From positions 3,534,001 to 3,598,000 of the forward strand of contig NZ_CP011409.1 of the NCBI RefSeq assembly GCF_001267925.1: a stretch of 64,000 nucleotides of DNA. Reading direction: 5' to 3'. Every line of letters starts with the position of its first letter. Positions within the stretch are counted from its first letter, which is position 1. Below, one piece after another: positions 1-8,783 of this stretch. The notes under the pieces are model-generated. The model was not told the DNA's origin, searched no databases, and saw only the letters and a list, made by a program, of their open reading frames with translations. Source of the stretch: Herbaspirillum hiltneri N3. GTDB taxonomy: Bacteria > Pseudomonadota > Gammaproteobacteria > Burkholderiales > Burkholderiaceae_D. The position numbers were made by a program, and so were the translations under genes.

Positions 1-2
1 CC

Positions 3-1517
3 TATCAGTTCACCGACGAACGCAAGCAGATCTACAAGAAGATCGTGGTCTCCGAATCGGGCAAGCACCTGCTCGGCGCGGTGATGGTCGGCGACGCCGC
101 CGAATACGGCACGCTGCTGCAGATGATGCTCAACCGCATCGAACTGCCGGAATCGCCCGAGTTCCTGATCCTGCCGCAAGCCGACGGCAAGGCCAAGGTC
201 GGCCTCGGCGTCGACGCCCTGCCCGACAGCGCACAGATCTGTTCATGCAACAACGTTTCCAAGGGACAGCTATGCGCAGCGGTGGCCTCGGGCGTGACCA
301 CCATCGGCGAACTCAAGAGCTGCACCAAGGCCGGCACCGCCTGCGGCGGCTGCGTGCCGCTGGTGACGCAGGTGATGAAGGCCGAGATGAAAAAACAAGG
401 CCTGGCCGTCAACAACCACGTCTGCGAACACTTCCCTTACTCGCGCCAGGAGCTGCATCACCTGGTGCGCGTGAACAAGATCAAGAGCTTCGGCGACTTG
501 CTGGCGCAGCATGGCAAGGGCCTCGGCTGCGACGTCTGCAAGCCGGTCGCGGCGAACATTCTGGCTTCCTGCTGGAATGATTTCGTGCTCAAGAAGGAAC
601 ACGCCAGCCTGCAGGATTCTAACGACTACTTCCTCGGCAACATCCAGAAGGATGGCACGTACTCGGTGGTGCCACGGATGGCCGGCGGCGAAGTCACGCC
701 GGACGGCCTGATCGCGGTCGGACAGGTCGCCAAGAAATACGGCCTCTACACCAAGATCACGGGCGGCCAGCGCGTCGACCTGTTCGGCGCCCGCGTCGAG
801 CAATTGCCTGATATCTGGGAAGAACTGATCGCCGCCGGCTTTGAAACCGGCCACGCCTACGGCAAGTCGCTGCGCACGGTGAAATCCTGCGTCGGTTCGA
901 CCTGGTGCCGCTACGGCGTGGACGACAGCGTCGGCCTGGCAATCGAACTGGAAAACCGCTACAAGGGCCTGCGTTCGCCGCACAAGATCAAGTTCGGCGT
1001 GTCCGGCTGCACCCGCGAATGCGCCGAAGCGCAAGGCAAGGACGTCGGCATCATCGCCACTGAGAAAGGCTGGAACCTGTACGTCTGCGGCAACGGCGGC
1101 ATGAAGCCGCGCCACGCCGAACTGATCGCCTCCGATCTCGACAAGGCGACCATGATCCGCTACATCGACCGCTTCCTGATGTTCTACGTGCGCACCGCCG
1201 ACCGCCTGCAACGCACCAGCACCTGGCGCGACAACCTCGAAGGCGGTCTCGATTACCTGAAGAGCGTGGTCATCGACGACAAGCTGGCGATCGCCGCCGA
1301 ACTGGAAGCCGACATGCAGCACGTGGTCGACACTTACGAATGCGAATGGAAGAAGGCCGTCACCGATCCGGAGACACGCAAGCGCTTCCGCCACTTCGTC
1401 AACAGCAAGGAAGCCGACCAGAACGTCAAGTTCGTCGACGAGCGCGGCCAGATTCGCCCGGCCACGGTTGCCGAGCGCAAGCTGATCGATATCCCTGTGG
1501 TGGCGGAAGCAATCTGA
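3..1517 (+). CDS. nirB: Assimilatory nitrite reductase large subunit NirB (C-terminal part, 5' end outside window)
   Basis: The visible 504 residues are the C-terminal two thirds of the sirohaem NAD(P)H nitrite reductase, which reduces nitrite to ammonium in the cytoplasm. The reading frame is open from the first complete codon at base 3, so the FAD/NADH domain lies mostly before the window. Next come a BFD-like [2Fe-2S] region starting CSCNNVSKGQLC with a later CGGC, a second cysteine pair (CDVC), a ferredoxin-like half domain, and the sirohaem/[4Fe-4S] motifs CVGSTWC and CTREC. These four cysteines are the usual cluster ligands. It is followed directly by nirD, a NasC-like reductase gene and nasA, so it is the first visible gene of a nitrate-assimilation operon. 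The internal GTG at 45 is not a credible start, because conserved sequence continues upstream of it. Confidence 0.95.
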   Translation, partial: YQFTDERKQIYKKIVVSESGKHLLGAVMVGDAAEYGTLLQMMLNRIELPESPEFLILPQADGKAKVGLGVDALPDSAQICSCNNVSKGQLCAAVASGVTTIGELKSCTKAGTACGGCVPLVTQVMKAEMKKQGLAVNNHVCEHFPYSRQELHHLVRVNKIKSFGDLLAQHGKGLGCDVCKPVAANILASCWNDFVLKKEHASLQDSNDYFLGNIQKDGTYSVVPRMAGGEVTPDGLIAVGQVAKKYGLYTKITGGQRVDLFGARVEQLPDIWEELIAAGFETGHAYGKSLRTVKSCVGSTWCRYGVDDSVGLAIELENRYKGLRSPHKIKFGVSGCTRECAEAQGKDVGIIATEKGWNLYVCGNGGMKPRHAELIASDLDKATMIRYIDRFLMFYVRTADRLQRTSTWRDNLEGGLDYLKSVVIDDKLAIAAELEADMQHVVDTYECEWKKAVTDPETRKRFRHFVNSKEADQNVKFVDERGQIRPATVAERKLIDIPVVAEAI

Positions 1518-1537
1518 CCTTGATGGAGAACATGAGC

Positions 1538-1903
1538 ATGCACAGCGACCGACAACTCAATCATTGCGAACACTGGACCGAAGTCTGCGACATCGCCGAC
1601 ATCGTGCCCAACACCGGCGTCTGCGCGCTGATCGGCAGCGAACAGGTGGCGGTGTTCCATGTCATCGATGGCGCCCACAACGAGACGCGGGTGTTCGCCA
1701 TCGGCAACTACGACCCGAATGCGGAAGCCTCGGTGCTGTCGCGCGGCCTGGTCGGCAGCATCGGCGAACGCATCGTGGTCGCTTCGCCGATCTACAAGCA
1801 GCACTTCGATCTGCAGACAGGCGAGTGCATTGAAGCACCCGAACATTCGGTCAGCGCCTACCCTGCGCGCGTCGAACACGGCAAGGTCTGGGTGGGCGCA
1901 TGA
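1538..1903 (+). CDS. nirD: Nitrite reductase small subunit NirD
   Basis: This is a Rieske-fold small subunit that partners NirB in NADH-dependent nitrite reduction. It is about 121 residues, normal for the family. The sequence HWTEVCDIADIVPNTGVCAL and the SPIYKQHFDLQTGECIE region are NirD-like. As in other NirD proteins, the cysteine/histidine pairs that hold a cluster in true Rieske proteins are missing, so the role is probably structural. Three in-frame ATGs lie close together (1523, 1532, 1538). The GGAGA at 1525-1529 is best spaced for the ATG at 1538, so that start was chosen; the longer forms would add only two to five residues. Its stop overlaps the next start by four bases (ATGA), which suggests translational coupling. 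Confidence 0.93.
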   Translation: MHSDRQLNHCEHWTEVCDIADIVPNTGVCALIGSEQVAVFHVIDGAHNETRVFAIGNYDPNAEASVLSRGLVGSIGERIVVASPIYKQHFDLQTGECIEAPEHSVSAYPARVEHGKVWVGA

Positions 1904-3198
1904 CGGTCGTTCCGGCACCTGCCGAGCTTCCAATCGCTTCTGCAAAGAAGCCGTCGCTGGTCGTGATCGGCAACGGCATGGCCGGCATGCGCACGGTCGA
2001 AGAACTGTTGAAGCTGGCGCCGGACCTCTACGACATCACCGTCTTCGGCGCCGAGCCGCACGGCAATTACAACCGCATCCTGCTGTCGCCGGTGCTGGCG
2101 GGCGACAAGAGCATCGACGACATCATGCTCAACACGCGCGACTGGTACGTGCAGAACAACATCACGCTGCATGCCGGCGATCCGGTCGAGCGGATCGATC
2201 GCCGCCGCCGCATCGTGCGCTCGCAAGCCGGCATCGAGATCGAATACGACCGCCTGCTGCTGGCGACCGGCTCCAAGCCGTTCATCATCCCGGTACCGGG
2301 CCATGAACTGCCGGGCGTGATCGCCTTCCGCGACATTCAGGACGTCCAGACGATGCTCGACGCGGCGCGCAACCATCGCCATGCGGTAGTGATCGGCGGC
2401 GGCCTGCTCGGCCTGGAGGCGGCCAACGGCCTGCTCCGCCAAGGCATGGATGTGACCGTGGTGCATGTCACCGACAGCCTCATGAACCAGCAACTCGACA
2501 AGCCTGCCGCTGCTCTGCTCAAAAAGGCGCTGGAGATGAAGGGCCTGCGCTTCCTGCTCAATGCGCAGACCGACGCAATCGTCGGACCAGATCGCGTCAC
2601 GGCAGTGCGTTTCAAGGATGGCTCGGAGATTCCGGCGGACCTGGTCGTGATGACTGCCGGCGTGCGCCCCAACATCAGCCTGGCCAAGGATGCCGGCTTG
2701 CATTGCGATCGCGCCATCGTGGTCGACGATACGCTGCAGACTTACGACCCGCGCATCTACGCCGTCGGCGAATGCGTGCAGCACCGCAAGGCCACCTTTG
2801 GCCTGGTGGCGCCGATCTGGGACCAGGCGCGCGTGTGCGGCGCCCATCTGGCCGGCGCCGGACATCGCCGCTACGTGCAGCAAGCGACCGCCACCAAGCT
2901 CAAGGTCACCGGTGTCGATCTGTATTCGGCGGGCGACTTCATCGGCGCCGAAGACACCGAAGACCTGGTGCTGCGCGATCCGCGCCGCGGCATTTACAAG
3001 CGGCTGGTGCTGCAAGGCAGCCGGCTGATCGGTGCGGTACTGTACGGTGACGTCAAGGATGGCCCGTGGTACTTCGACCTGATCCAGAAAGGCGGCGACA
3101 TTTCCGCCATCCGTCATCAACTGCTGTTCGGTCAGGCCATCTCCGGCCAGACTCAGAGTGATACTCAACGTCAGACGAAAACCATCCAGGCAGCCTGA
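1900..3198 (+). CDS. NAD(P)H/FAD oxidoreductase, NasC-like electron donor for nitrate reductase
   Basis: This 432-residue pyridine-nucleotide-disulphide oxidoreductase resembles the N-terminal domain of NirB on its own. Two dinucleotide-binding motifs are visible: GNGMAGMR near residue 25 for FAD and VIGGGLLGLEAANGL near residue 162 for NAD(P)H. The C-terminal FAD contact YAVGECVQHR is also present. It lies between nirD and nasA, overlapping nirD by four bases and ending 13 bases before the nasA start. By family knowledge, Klebsiella-type NasC passes electrons from NADH to NasA, and I infer the same role here. A rubredoxin- or ferredoxin-reductase function would give a similar sequence, so the partner assignment depends on gene context. 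No metal-cluster cysteines are seen. Confidence 0.85.
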   Translation: MTVVPAPAELPIASAKKPSLVVIGNGMAGMRTVEELLKLAPDLYDITVFGAEPHGNYNRILLSPVLAGDKSIDDIMLNTRDWYVQNNITLHAGDPVERIDRRRRIVRSQAGIEIEYDRLLLATGSKPFIIPVPGHELPGVIAFRDIQDVQTMLDAARNHRHAVVIGGGLLGLEAANGLLRQGMDVTVVHVTDSLMNQQLDKPAAALLKKALEMKGLRFLLNAQTDAIVGPDRVTAVRFKDGSEIPADLVVMTAGVRPNISLAKDAGLHCDRAIVVDDTLQTYDPRIYAVGECVQHRKATFGLVAPIWDQARVCGAHLAGAGHRRYVQQATATKLKVTGVDLYSAGDFIGAEDTEDLVLRDPRRGIYKRLVLQGSRLIGAVLYGDVKDGPWYFDLIQKGGDISAIRHQLLFGQAISGQTQSDTQRQTKTIQAA

Positions 3199-3211
3199 CC
3201 AGGAAACTATC

Positions 3212-5953
3212 GTGAACCTCTCTCAAGCTCCGCTTTCGACCGTCGGCACCAAGACTACCTGCCCCTATTGCGGCGTCGGCTGCGGCGTGCGCGCCGCCAT
3301 GCAGGCCGACGGTGTCATCGCCGTCACGGGCGACGAACTGCATCCGGCCAACAAGGGCCGCCTGTGCGTCAAGGGTTCGGCGCTGGGGGAAACGGTCGAC
3401 CTGGACGGCCGCCTGCTGCATCCGAAAGTGCGCGACGCCGACGGCGCATTGCAGCGCGTAAGCTGGGACGCTGCGCTCGACAAGGTCGCCGGCGGTTTGC
3501 GCGATATCATCGACCGCCACGGTCCGGATTCGGTCGCGCTGTATGTCTCCGGCCAGCTGCTGACCGAGGACTACTACATCGCCAACAAGCTCATGAAGGG
3601 CTACGTCGGCAGCGCCAACATCGACACCAATTCGCGCCTGTGCATGTCGTCAGCCGTGGCCGGCCACAAGCGCGCGTTCGGCGAAGACCTGGTGCCCGTC
3701 AGCTACGAAGATCTGGAATTGGCCGACATGGTGGTGCTGGTCGGCTCCAACACGGCGTGGTGCCACCCCATCCTGTTCCAGCGCATCGCCAAAGCCAAGG
3801 AAAACCGGCCGGAGATGAAGCTGATCGTCATCGATCCGCGCCGCACGGCCACCTGCGAGCTGGCCGACATGCACTTGCCGGTCAAGGCCGGCACTGACGT
3901 CTGGCTGTTCAACGGACTGATGAGTTTCCTTGCGCATCGCGGCGCGCGCGACAACGCTTTCGTCGACGCCCACACCAGCGGCCTCGGCGAAGCGCTGGCG
4001 ATTGCCGATGCGGACTGCGCCGATCCGCACGAAGTCGCGCGCATCTGCAAGGTCGACGTCAACGACCTGCTGGCCTTCTACCAGTTGTTCGCCGATACCG
4101 AGAAAGTCATCACCGGATTTTCGATGGGCGTGAACCAGTCAAGCGCCGGCACCGACAAGGTCAACAGCATCATCAACTGCCATCTGATCAGCGGCCGCAT
4201 CGGCAAGCCCGGCATGGGTCCGTTCTCGATCACCGGCCAGCCCAACGCCATGGGCGGACGCGAAGTCGGCGGCCTGGCCAACATGCTGGCGGCGCACATG
4301 GATCTGGACAATGCCCTGCATCGCGACACGGTGCAGACCTTCTGGGGCTCACCGCACATGGCGGACAAGCCGGGCCTGAAAGCGGTCGACCTGTTCAACG
4401 CGATCGAAGCCGGCCGCATCAAGGCGGTCTGGATCATGGCGACCAATCCCATGGTCAGCATGCCCGACGCCAACGTGGTCCAGCGCGCACTGTCGAAGTG
4501 CGAACTGGTGGTCGCCTCCGACATCGTTGAAGGCACCGACACCAACGCCTTCGCACACGTGCTGCTGCCCGCGCTGGGCTGGGGCGAGAAAGACGGTACC
4601 GTCACCAACTCCGAGCGCCGCATCTCGCGCCAGCGCGCCTTCCTGACGGCGCCGGGCGAAGCGCGTCCGGACTGGCAGATCATCTGCGACGTCGCCATCC
4701 GCATGGGCTATCGCGGCTTCGACTTCGCCGGCGTGCATGCCGTCTTCGACGAACACGCGCGCCTGAGCAGCTACCGCAACGGCCCGCCGCAGATCGCCGG
4801 CAACAGCATGCGCGTGTTCAATCTCGACGGCCTGACCGGCATGAGCAAACAGCAGTTCGACCAGTTGCAGCCGATCCAGTGGCCCGTGACGCGCGACAAA
4901 CATAGCGGCGATGTCACCGGCACTGCGCGCCTGTTCGGCAATCAGCGCTATGCACATGCCGACGGCAAGGCGCGCTTCGTGGCGACGCCGCCGCGCGGTC
5001 CGGCGCATCTGCCCGATGAAGAATTCCCGCTGACGCTCAACACGGGCCGCGTGCGCGACCAGTGGCACACCATGACGCGCACCGGCAAATCGGCGCGCCT
5101 GGCGGACCACGTGCCGGAATCCTTCATCGACATGCATCCGCAAGATGCGTTGCGTTACGGCGTGCGCGAAGGCAGCCTGGCGCGCATCAGCTCGCGCTGG
5201 GGCGCGATGGTGGCGCGCGTACAGCACAGCGGCGGCATCGCGCGCGGCAGCGTGTTCGTGCCTATCCACTGGAGCAACCAGACCGCCTCCGACGCGCGGG
5301 TGGGGGCCCTGGTCAATCCGGTGGTCGATCCGCTATCGGGAGAACCCGAGTTCAAGCACACGCCGGTCAGCATCGAAGAATTCGGCGTGTCCTGGCATGG
5401 TTTCATCCTCAGCCGCAAGACGCTGGCGCTCGATGAAATCACGCACTGGACGCGCATCCAGGGCCGCGACTTCGCGCGCTACGAACTGGCCGGCCGCAGC
5501 ACCATCGCCGACCACAGCGCCTGGGCGCGCAAGCTGCTCGGCGTGCATGACATCGAGGCCGACTGGCTCGAATACGAAGACCGCACCGCCGGCGTCTATC
5601 GCGCGGTGCATGTCGAGAATGAGCGCATCGACATGTGCATCTTCCTGTCCAAACGCCCCGACCTGCCCTCGCGCGCCTGGCTGGCGAGTCTGTTCGACAA
5701 GGAGCAGCTGGAAGAAGCCGACCGCGTCGGCCTGCTGATCGGCCAGCCGATCGAGAAAGGCGCCGACACCGGCCCGACCGTGTGCTCGTGCTTCGGCGTG
5801 GGCCGCAACACGATCTGCAGTGCGGTGCGTGAACAGGGATTGAAGACGGTTGCGGAAGTCACCGCCTGCCTCAAGGCAGGCGGCAACTGCGGCTCTTGCG
5901 TGCCGGAGATCAAGAAGTTGCTGGTGGAGACGCGGGCGGAGGAGACGGCCTGA
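3212..5953 (+). CDS. nasA: Assimilatory nitrate reductase catalytic subunit NasA
   Basis: This 913-residue molybdopterin oxidoreductase reduces nitrate to nitrite in the cytoplasm. At the N-terminus CPYCGVGC (Cys17, 20, 24) and a fourth cysteine in GRLCVKG (about 52) bind a [4Fe-4S] cluster. The long middle part has Mo-bis-MGD family motifs such as NSRLCMSSAV and GQPNAMGGREVGG. The end carries a BFD-like [2Fe-2S] domain (CSCFGVGRNTIC then CGSC), as in enterobacterial NasA, which receives electrons from the flavoprotein. GTG at 3212 was chosen because AGGA at 3201-3204 sits seven bases upstream; a longer open frame from 3158 overlaps the previous gene and adds unconserved residues. The enzyme depends on the molybdate-uptake and cofactor genes elsewhere in the window. 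Confidence 0.95.
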   Translation: MNLSQAPLSTVGTKTTCPYCGVGCGVRAAMQADGVIAVTGDELHPANKGRLCVKGSALGETVDLDGRLLHPKVRDADGALQRVSWDAALDKVAGGLRDIIDRHGPDSVALYVSGQLLTEDYYIANKLMKGYVGSANIDTNSRLCMSSAVAGHKRAFGEDLVPVSYEDLELADMVVLVGSNTAWCHPILFQRIAKAKENRPEMKLIVIDPRRTATCELADMHLPVKAGTDVWLFNGLMSFLAHRGARDNAFVDAHTSGLGEALAIADADCADPHEVARICKVDVNDLLAFYQLFADTEKVITGFSMGVNQSSAGTDKVNSIINCHLISGRIGKPGMGPFSITGQPNAMGGREVGGLANMLAAHMDLDNALHRDTVQTFWGSPHMADKPGLKAVDLFNAIEAGRIKAVWIMATNPMVSMPDANVVQRALSKCELVVASDIVEGTDTNAFAHVLLPALGWGEKDGTVTNSERRISRQRAFLTAPGEARPDWQIICDVAIRMGYRGFDFAGVHAVFDEHARLSSYRNGPPQIAGNSMRVFNLDGLTGMSKQQFDQLQPIQWPVTRDKHSGDVTGTARLFGNQRYAHADGKARFVATPPRGPAHLPDEEFPLTLNTGRVRDQWHTMTRTGKSARLADHVPESFIDMHPQDALRYGVREGSLARISSRWGAMVARVQHSGGIARGSVFVPIHWSNQTASDARVGALVNPVVDPLSGEPEFKHTPVSIEEFGVSWHGFILSRKTLALDEITHWTRIQGRDFARYELAGRSTIADHSAWARKLLGVHDIEADWLEYEDRTAGVYRAVHVENERIDMCIFLSKRPDLPSRAWLASLFDKEQLEEADRVGLLIGQPIEKGADTGPTVCSCFGVGRNTICSAVREQGLKTVAEVTACLKAGGNCGSCVPEIKKLLVETRAEETA

Positions 5954-6007
5954 GTTGCGGGAGGAGAAGCGCTACGGTCCTCTCGCCGAAGAAAGAAATT
6001 CCGCCGC

Positions 6008-6211
6008 TCAGCCGGCCGGCCGCGAAGTGACGACGATCGGCGCCGGGCTTTCGCCCTCGGTCTGTTCCAGCGACTGGCGGTAGCGCGCAGAGCGTTCCAT
6101 GTTGATCTGGTACTGCTCCTCTGCATGGCGGTAAGCCAGTTGCTCGGCGGGTGAGCGGCTGCAGCCGCTGATGGCGAGGGTGCACAGGATCAAAAGCAGG
6201 AACGGCCGCAT
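6008..6211 (-). CDS. Small lipoprotein, function unknown
   Basis: This is a 67-residue protein with a clear lipoprotein signal: a short basic start, a hydrophobic run LLLILCTLAI and a lipobox ending SGC at residue 17, so the mature protein would be lipidated and about 50 residues long. The mature part is polar and charged, with no recognisable domain. GGAGA lies seven bases upstream of the ATG, which supports translation. It is convergent with nasA and divergent from the nucleosidase gene. I do not recognise the family. It could be an entericidin-like or envelope-associated lipoprotein, but nothing in the sequence decides this. Confidence 0.7.
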   Translation of the reverse strand: MRPFLLLILCTLAISGCSRSPAEQLAYRHAEEQYQINMERSARYRQSLEQTEGESPAPIVVTSRPAG

Positions 6212-6413
6212 GAATGTCTCCGAGGGGGATTTATCTTATTTCTTTGCGGCAATCATATACCCAATATAGCCAACAGGCAATTTTTCGGTTGAACAAGCAC
6301 CGCCGCAAGCCGCGCCCACATTGACATTCAGACAACCCTGGCTAATTTCCGGGTTCTTCGGCATGCTCTGGCTTGCCTGTCTCACCAGACTCCCCCCTGC
6401 AAAAGGAATATCC

Positions 6414-7418
6414 ATGAACAGACTTGCCTGTGCGCTGCTGGCGCTTGCCGCCTTGCTCACTACCGGCGCCGCCCACGCCGAACGGAAGCGCTGCCTCAGC
6501 GACTGCAAGCCGCGCATCGGCATCGTGTCTGCATTCGGCGCCGAGGCCGACATCCTGCTTGAGCAGACCCAAGGGAAACGCGACTGGCGCATCAACGGCA
6601 ATCGCTTCACGACCGGCGTATTGCGCGGCAATCCGGTGGTCATCGTGCTCAGCGGCGTGAGCATGGTCAACGCCACGATGGTCACGCAGCTGATGCTCGA
6701 TCATTTCCATGTGGAGCGTCTGCTCATGAGCGGCATTGCCGGTGGCGTGAATCCCGCAAATCATGTTGGGGACGTGGTGGCGCCTGCCACCTGGGCAATG
6801 CCGATGGAGGTGTATTGGAATGGCGACGGCAGCCTGCCGGCCGCATGCGGCAACGCCGGCGACGTCGCTTGCCTGGGATTGAAGCTGGCGACGGACAATG
6901 GCCAGGCGCGTCCGGACTACCGGTTCGATACGCCCGGCGGCAAAGTCAGCAGCGGGATGTTCATGCGCGACAGTTTCGTGATGAGCGCAGCCACTGCGCC
7001 AGGCGGCGAATTCCGTTTCGAGTTCCAGGCCGATGCGCAGATGCTCGCGCTGGCCCGCACCCTCCAACCCGCGTTGGCGACGTGCGGCCCCAAAAATCCG
7101 GCGCTGTGCGTGAGCACGCAGCCGGCATTGAAAGTCGGCGGACGCGGGATCTCCGGCACGGCCTTCCTGGCCAATGCCGGCTATCGCACTTATCTGTATG
7201 AGACACTGCAGGCGCAGCTGGTGGATATGGAAACCGCCGCCTTTGCGCAGGTGGCGTATGCAAACGGCGTGCCGTTCATCGCGTTCCGCAGCGTCTCCGA
7301 TCTGGCCGGCGGCAACGACTTCAAAGATGTCGGCGCCTTCTTCGGCAGCGGCCTGGCCGAGACCAACGAGGCGAAGGTGACGCTGGTGTTTCTGGAGGCG
7401 TGGAAGCGGCGGCGCTGA
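6414..7418 (+). CDS. Secreted nucleoside phosphorylase/nucleosidase family protein
   Basis: This 334-residue protein belongs to the purine nucleoside phosphorylase / MTA-SAH nucleosidase superfamily. It has a signal peptide, with a cleavage-like AHA at residues 20-22, so it should act in the periplasm. Family motifs are IGIVSAFGAEADIL, SGIAGGVNP and, near the end, VDMETAAFAQVA followed by FRSVSDLAGG, which includes the ribose-binding Met-Glu and the catalytic Asp of this superfamily. Start ATG 6414 has AAGGA at 6403-6407. A longer open frame from 6321 would put extra hydrophobic sequence before the signal peptide and lacks a comparable ribosome site. The substrate cannot be read from sequence; a role in salvaging extracellular nucleosides is inferred. 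Confidence 0.82.
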   Translation: MNRLACALLALAALLTTGAAHAERKRCLSDCKPRIGIVSAFGAEADILLEQTQGKRDWRINGNRFTTGVLRGNPVVIVLSGVSMVNATMVTQLMLDHFHVERLLMSGIAGGVNPANHVGDVVAPATWAMPMEVYWNGDGSLPAACGNAGDVACLGLKLATDNGQARPDYRFDTPGGKVSSGMFMRDSFVMSAATAPGGEFRFEFQADAQMLALARTLQPALATCGPKNPALCVSTQPALKVGGRGISGTAFLANAGYRTYLYETLQAQLVDMETAAFAQVAYANGVPFIAFRSVSDLAGGNDFKDVGAFFGSGLAETNEAKVTLVFLEAWKRRR

Positions 7419-7440
7419 GGCTGCTTGCCGCGGCTTCAGA

Positions 7441-7459
7441 GGTGTGATCCCCTCACACC
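7441..7459. terminator. Possible hairpin between convergent genes
   Basis: GGTGTGA and TCACACC are separated by a five-base loop, 22 bases after the nucleosidase stop and before the end of the opposing gudD gene. There is no T-run on either side, so it is only a terminator-like hairpin. Confidence 0.4.
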
Positions 7460-7482
7460 GTCCGACTGAAACATTTCTCCGC

Positions 7483-8757
7483 TCAGAACCTCGGCTTGAC
7501 GGTTTTCCAGTCCGGTTTGTACTTGCGCATCTGCCGCACGTCATCGCGTGACCGGATGCCGCAGCTCAGGTAGAGGTCGTGCAACTTGGCCAACTGATCG
7601 CGATCGAGCTCCACGCCGAGGCCGGGCGCGCGCGTGATGCCGACACAGCCGTTGCGGATCGACAGCTTGCCGCCCTTGATGACTTCTTCGTCGGCCTCCT
7701 GCCACGGATAGTGGGTGTCGCAGGCGTAGGACAGATTCGGCACCGCTGCGGCCACATGCGACATCGCCATCAGGCTGATGCCGAGGTGGGAATTCGAATG
7801 CATCGACACGCCCAGCCCGAAGGTGTCGCACATCAGCGCCAGCATCTGCGTGTCGCGCAAGCCGCCCCAGTAATGGTGATCGGCCAGCACGATCTGCACG
7901 CTGTTCTGCGCGACGCTGCGGCGGAATTCGTCGAAGTCGGTCACCACCATGTTGGTTGCCAGCGGCAGGCCGGTGCGTCGGTGCAATTCGGCCATGCCCT
8001 CCAGACCTGGGGTCGGATCTTCGTAGTACTGCAAATCGTCGCCGAGCAGCTCCGCCATGCGCACCGCCGTCTCCAGCGACCAGTTGCCGTTGGGGTCGAT
8101 GCGCAGCGGCGCATCGGGGAAGGCTTTTTTCAGCGCCTTGATGCAGGCGACTTCATGTTCCGGATCGAGTGCGCCGGCCTTGAGCTTGATGCTCTTGAAA
8201 CCGTTTTCATCGATCATCCGGCGCGCCTGGGCGACGATCTGCTCCTCGCTCAGCGCCTCGCCCCAGCTATCCGGCTCATAAGGGCTGTCGATGTGCTCCG
8301 CATACTTGAAAAACAGATAGGCGCTGAACGGAATCTCGGTGCGCACCGCGCCGCCCAGCAAGTCGACCAGCGGCACGTTGAGGTAACGCGCCTGAGCATC
8401 GAGCAAGGCGACTTCGAATGCTGAGTAGGCATTACTCACGGCTTTACTGGCATGCGAACCGGGCGCCAGTTCGGCGCCACTATTTCCTGCCGGCGCCATG
8501 CCTGCAACAGTGGATTTGACGATGGCACGCAGGCGATTGAGGTTGAACGGATCGAGGCCGATCAGTTGCGTTTTTACCTTGTCCAGCACGGCCAGCGCTG
8601 CGGCGTCGCCGTAGCTTTCGCCGAGGCCGAAGTGACCGTTGTCGGTTTCCACTTCGATGATGGAACGCAAGGCGTAGGGCTCGTGGATGCCGCTGGCGTT
8701 GAGCAGAGGTGCATCCTTGAATGCAATCGGTGTGACGGTGACGCGGGTGATTTTCAT
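7483..8757 (-). CDS. gudD: Glucarate dehydratase
   Basis: This 424-residue member of the enolase superfamily dehydrates D-glucarate to 5-keto-4-deoxyglucarate. The N-terminal capping domain has FGLGESYGD. The barrel has the KxK base pair in IKLKAG, metal-ligand positions in RIDPNGNW and YYEDPTPG, and later ATNMVVTDF and DHHYWGG, close to the GudD/glucarate pattern. Length is typical for the family (about 440 to 450). It lies 26 bases downstream of an MFS carrier gene on the same strand, and both are divergent from a GntR-type regulator, the usual layout for sugar-acid operons. Galactarate or a related diacid could also be a substrate, but the overall match favours glucarate. Confidence 0.92.
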   Translation of the reverse strand: MKITRVTVTPIAFKDAPLLNASGIHEPYALRSIIEVETDNGHFGLGESYGDAAALAVLDKVKTQLIGLDPFNLNRLRAIVKSTVAGMAPAGNSGAELAPGSHASKAVSNAYSAFEVALLDAQARYLNVPLVDLLGGAVRTEIPFSAYLFFKYAEHIDSPYEPDSWGEALSEEQIVAQARRMIDENGFKSIKLKAGALDPEHEVACIKALKKAFPDAPLRIDPNGNWSLETAVRMAELLGDDLQYYEDPTPGLEGMAELHRRTGLPLATNMVVTDFDEFRRSVAQNSVQIVLADHHYWGGLRDTQMLALMCDTFGLGVSMHSNSHLGISLMAMSHVAAAVPNLSYACDTHYPWQEADEEVIKGGKLSIRNGCVGITRAPGLGVELDRDQLAKLHDLYLSCGIRSRDDVRQMRKYKPDWKTVKPRF

Positions 8758-8783
8758 GTCTTTTTCCGGGTATCAGCAATGAG

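Noticed and set aside
270..1394. Long open frame on the minus strand within nirB
   Set aside because: It is a shadow of the high third-position GC of nirB and has no family pattern or ribosome site.
1900..3198. Assembly duplication of the nirB N-terminal domain
   Set aside because: The gene has its own overlapping start and stop with its neighbours and a clear role in the operon, so it is treated as a real separate gene. The nirB N-terminus is not in the window for direct comparison.
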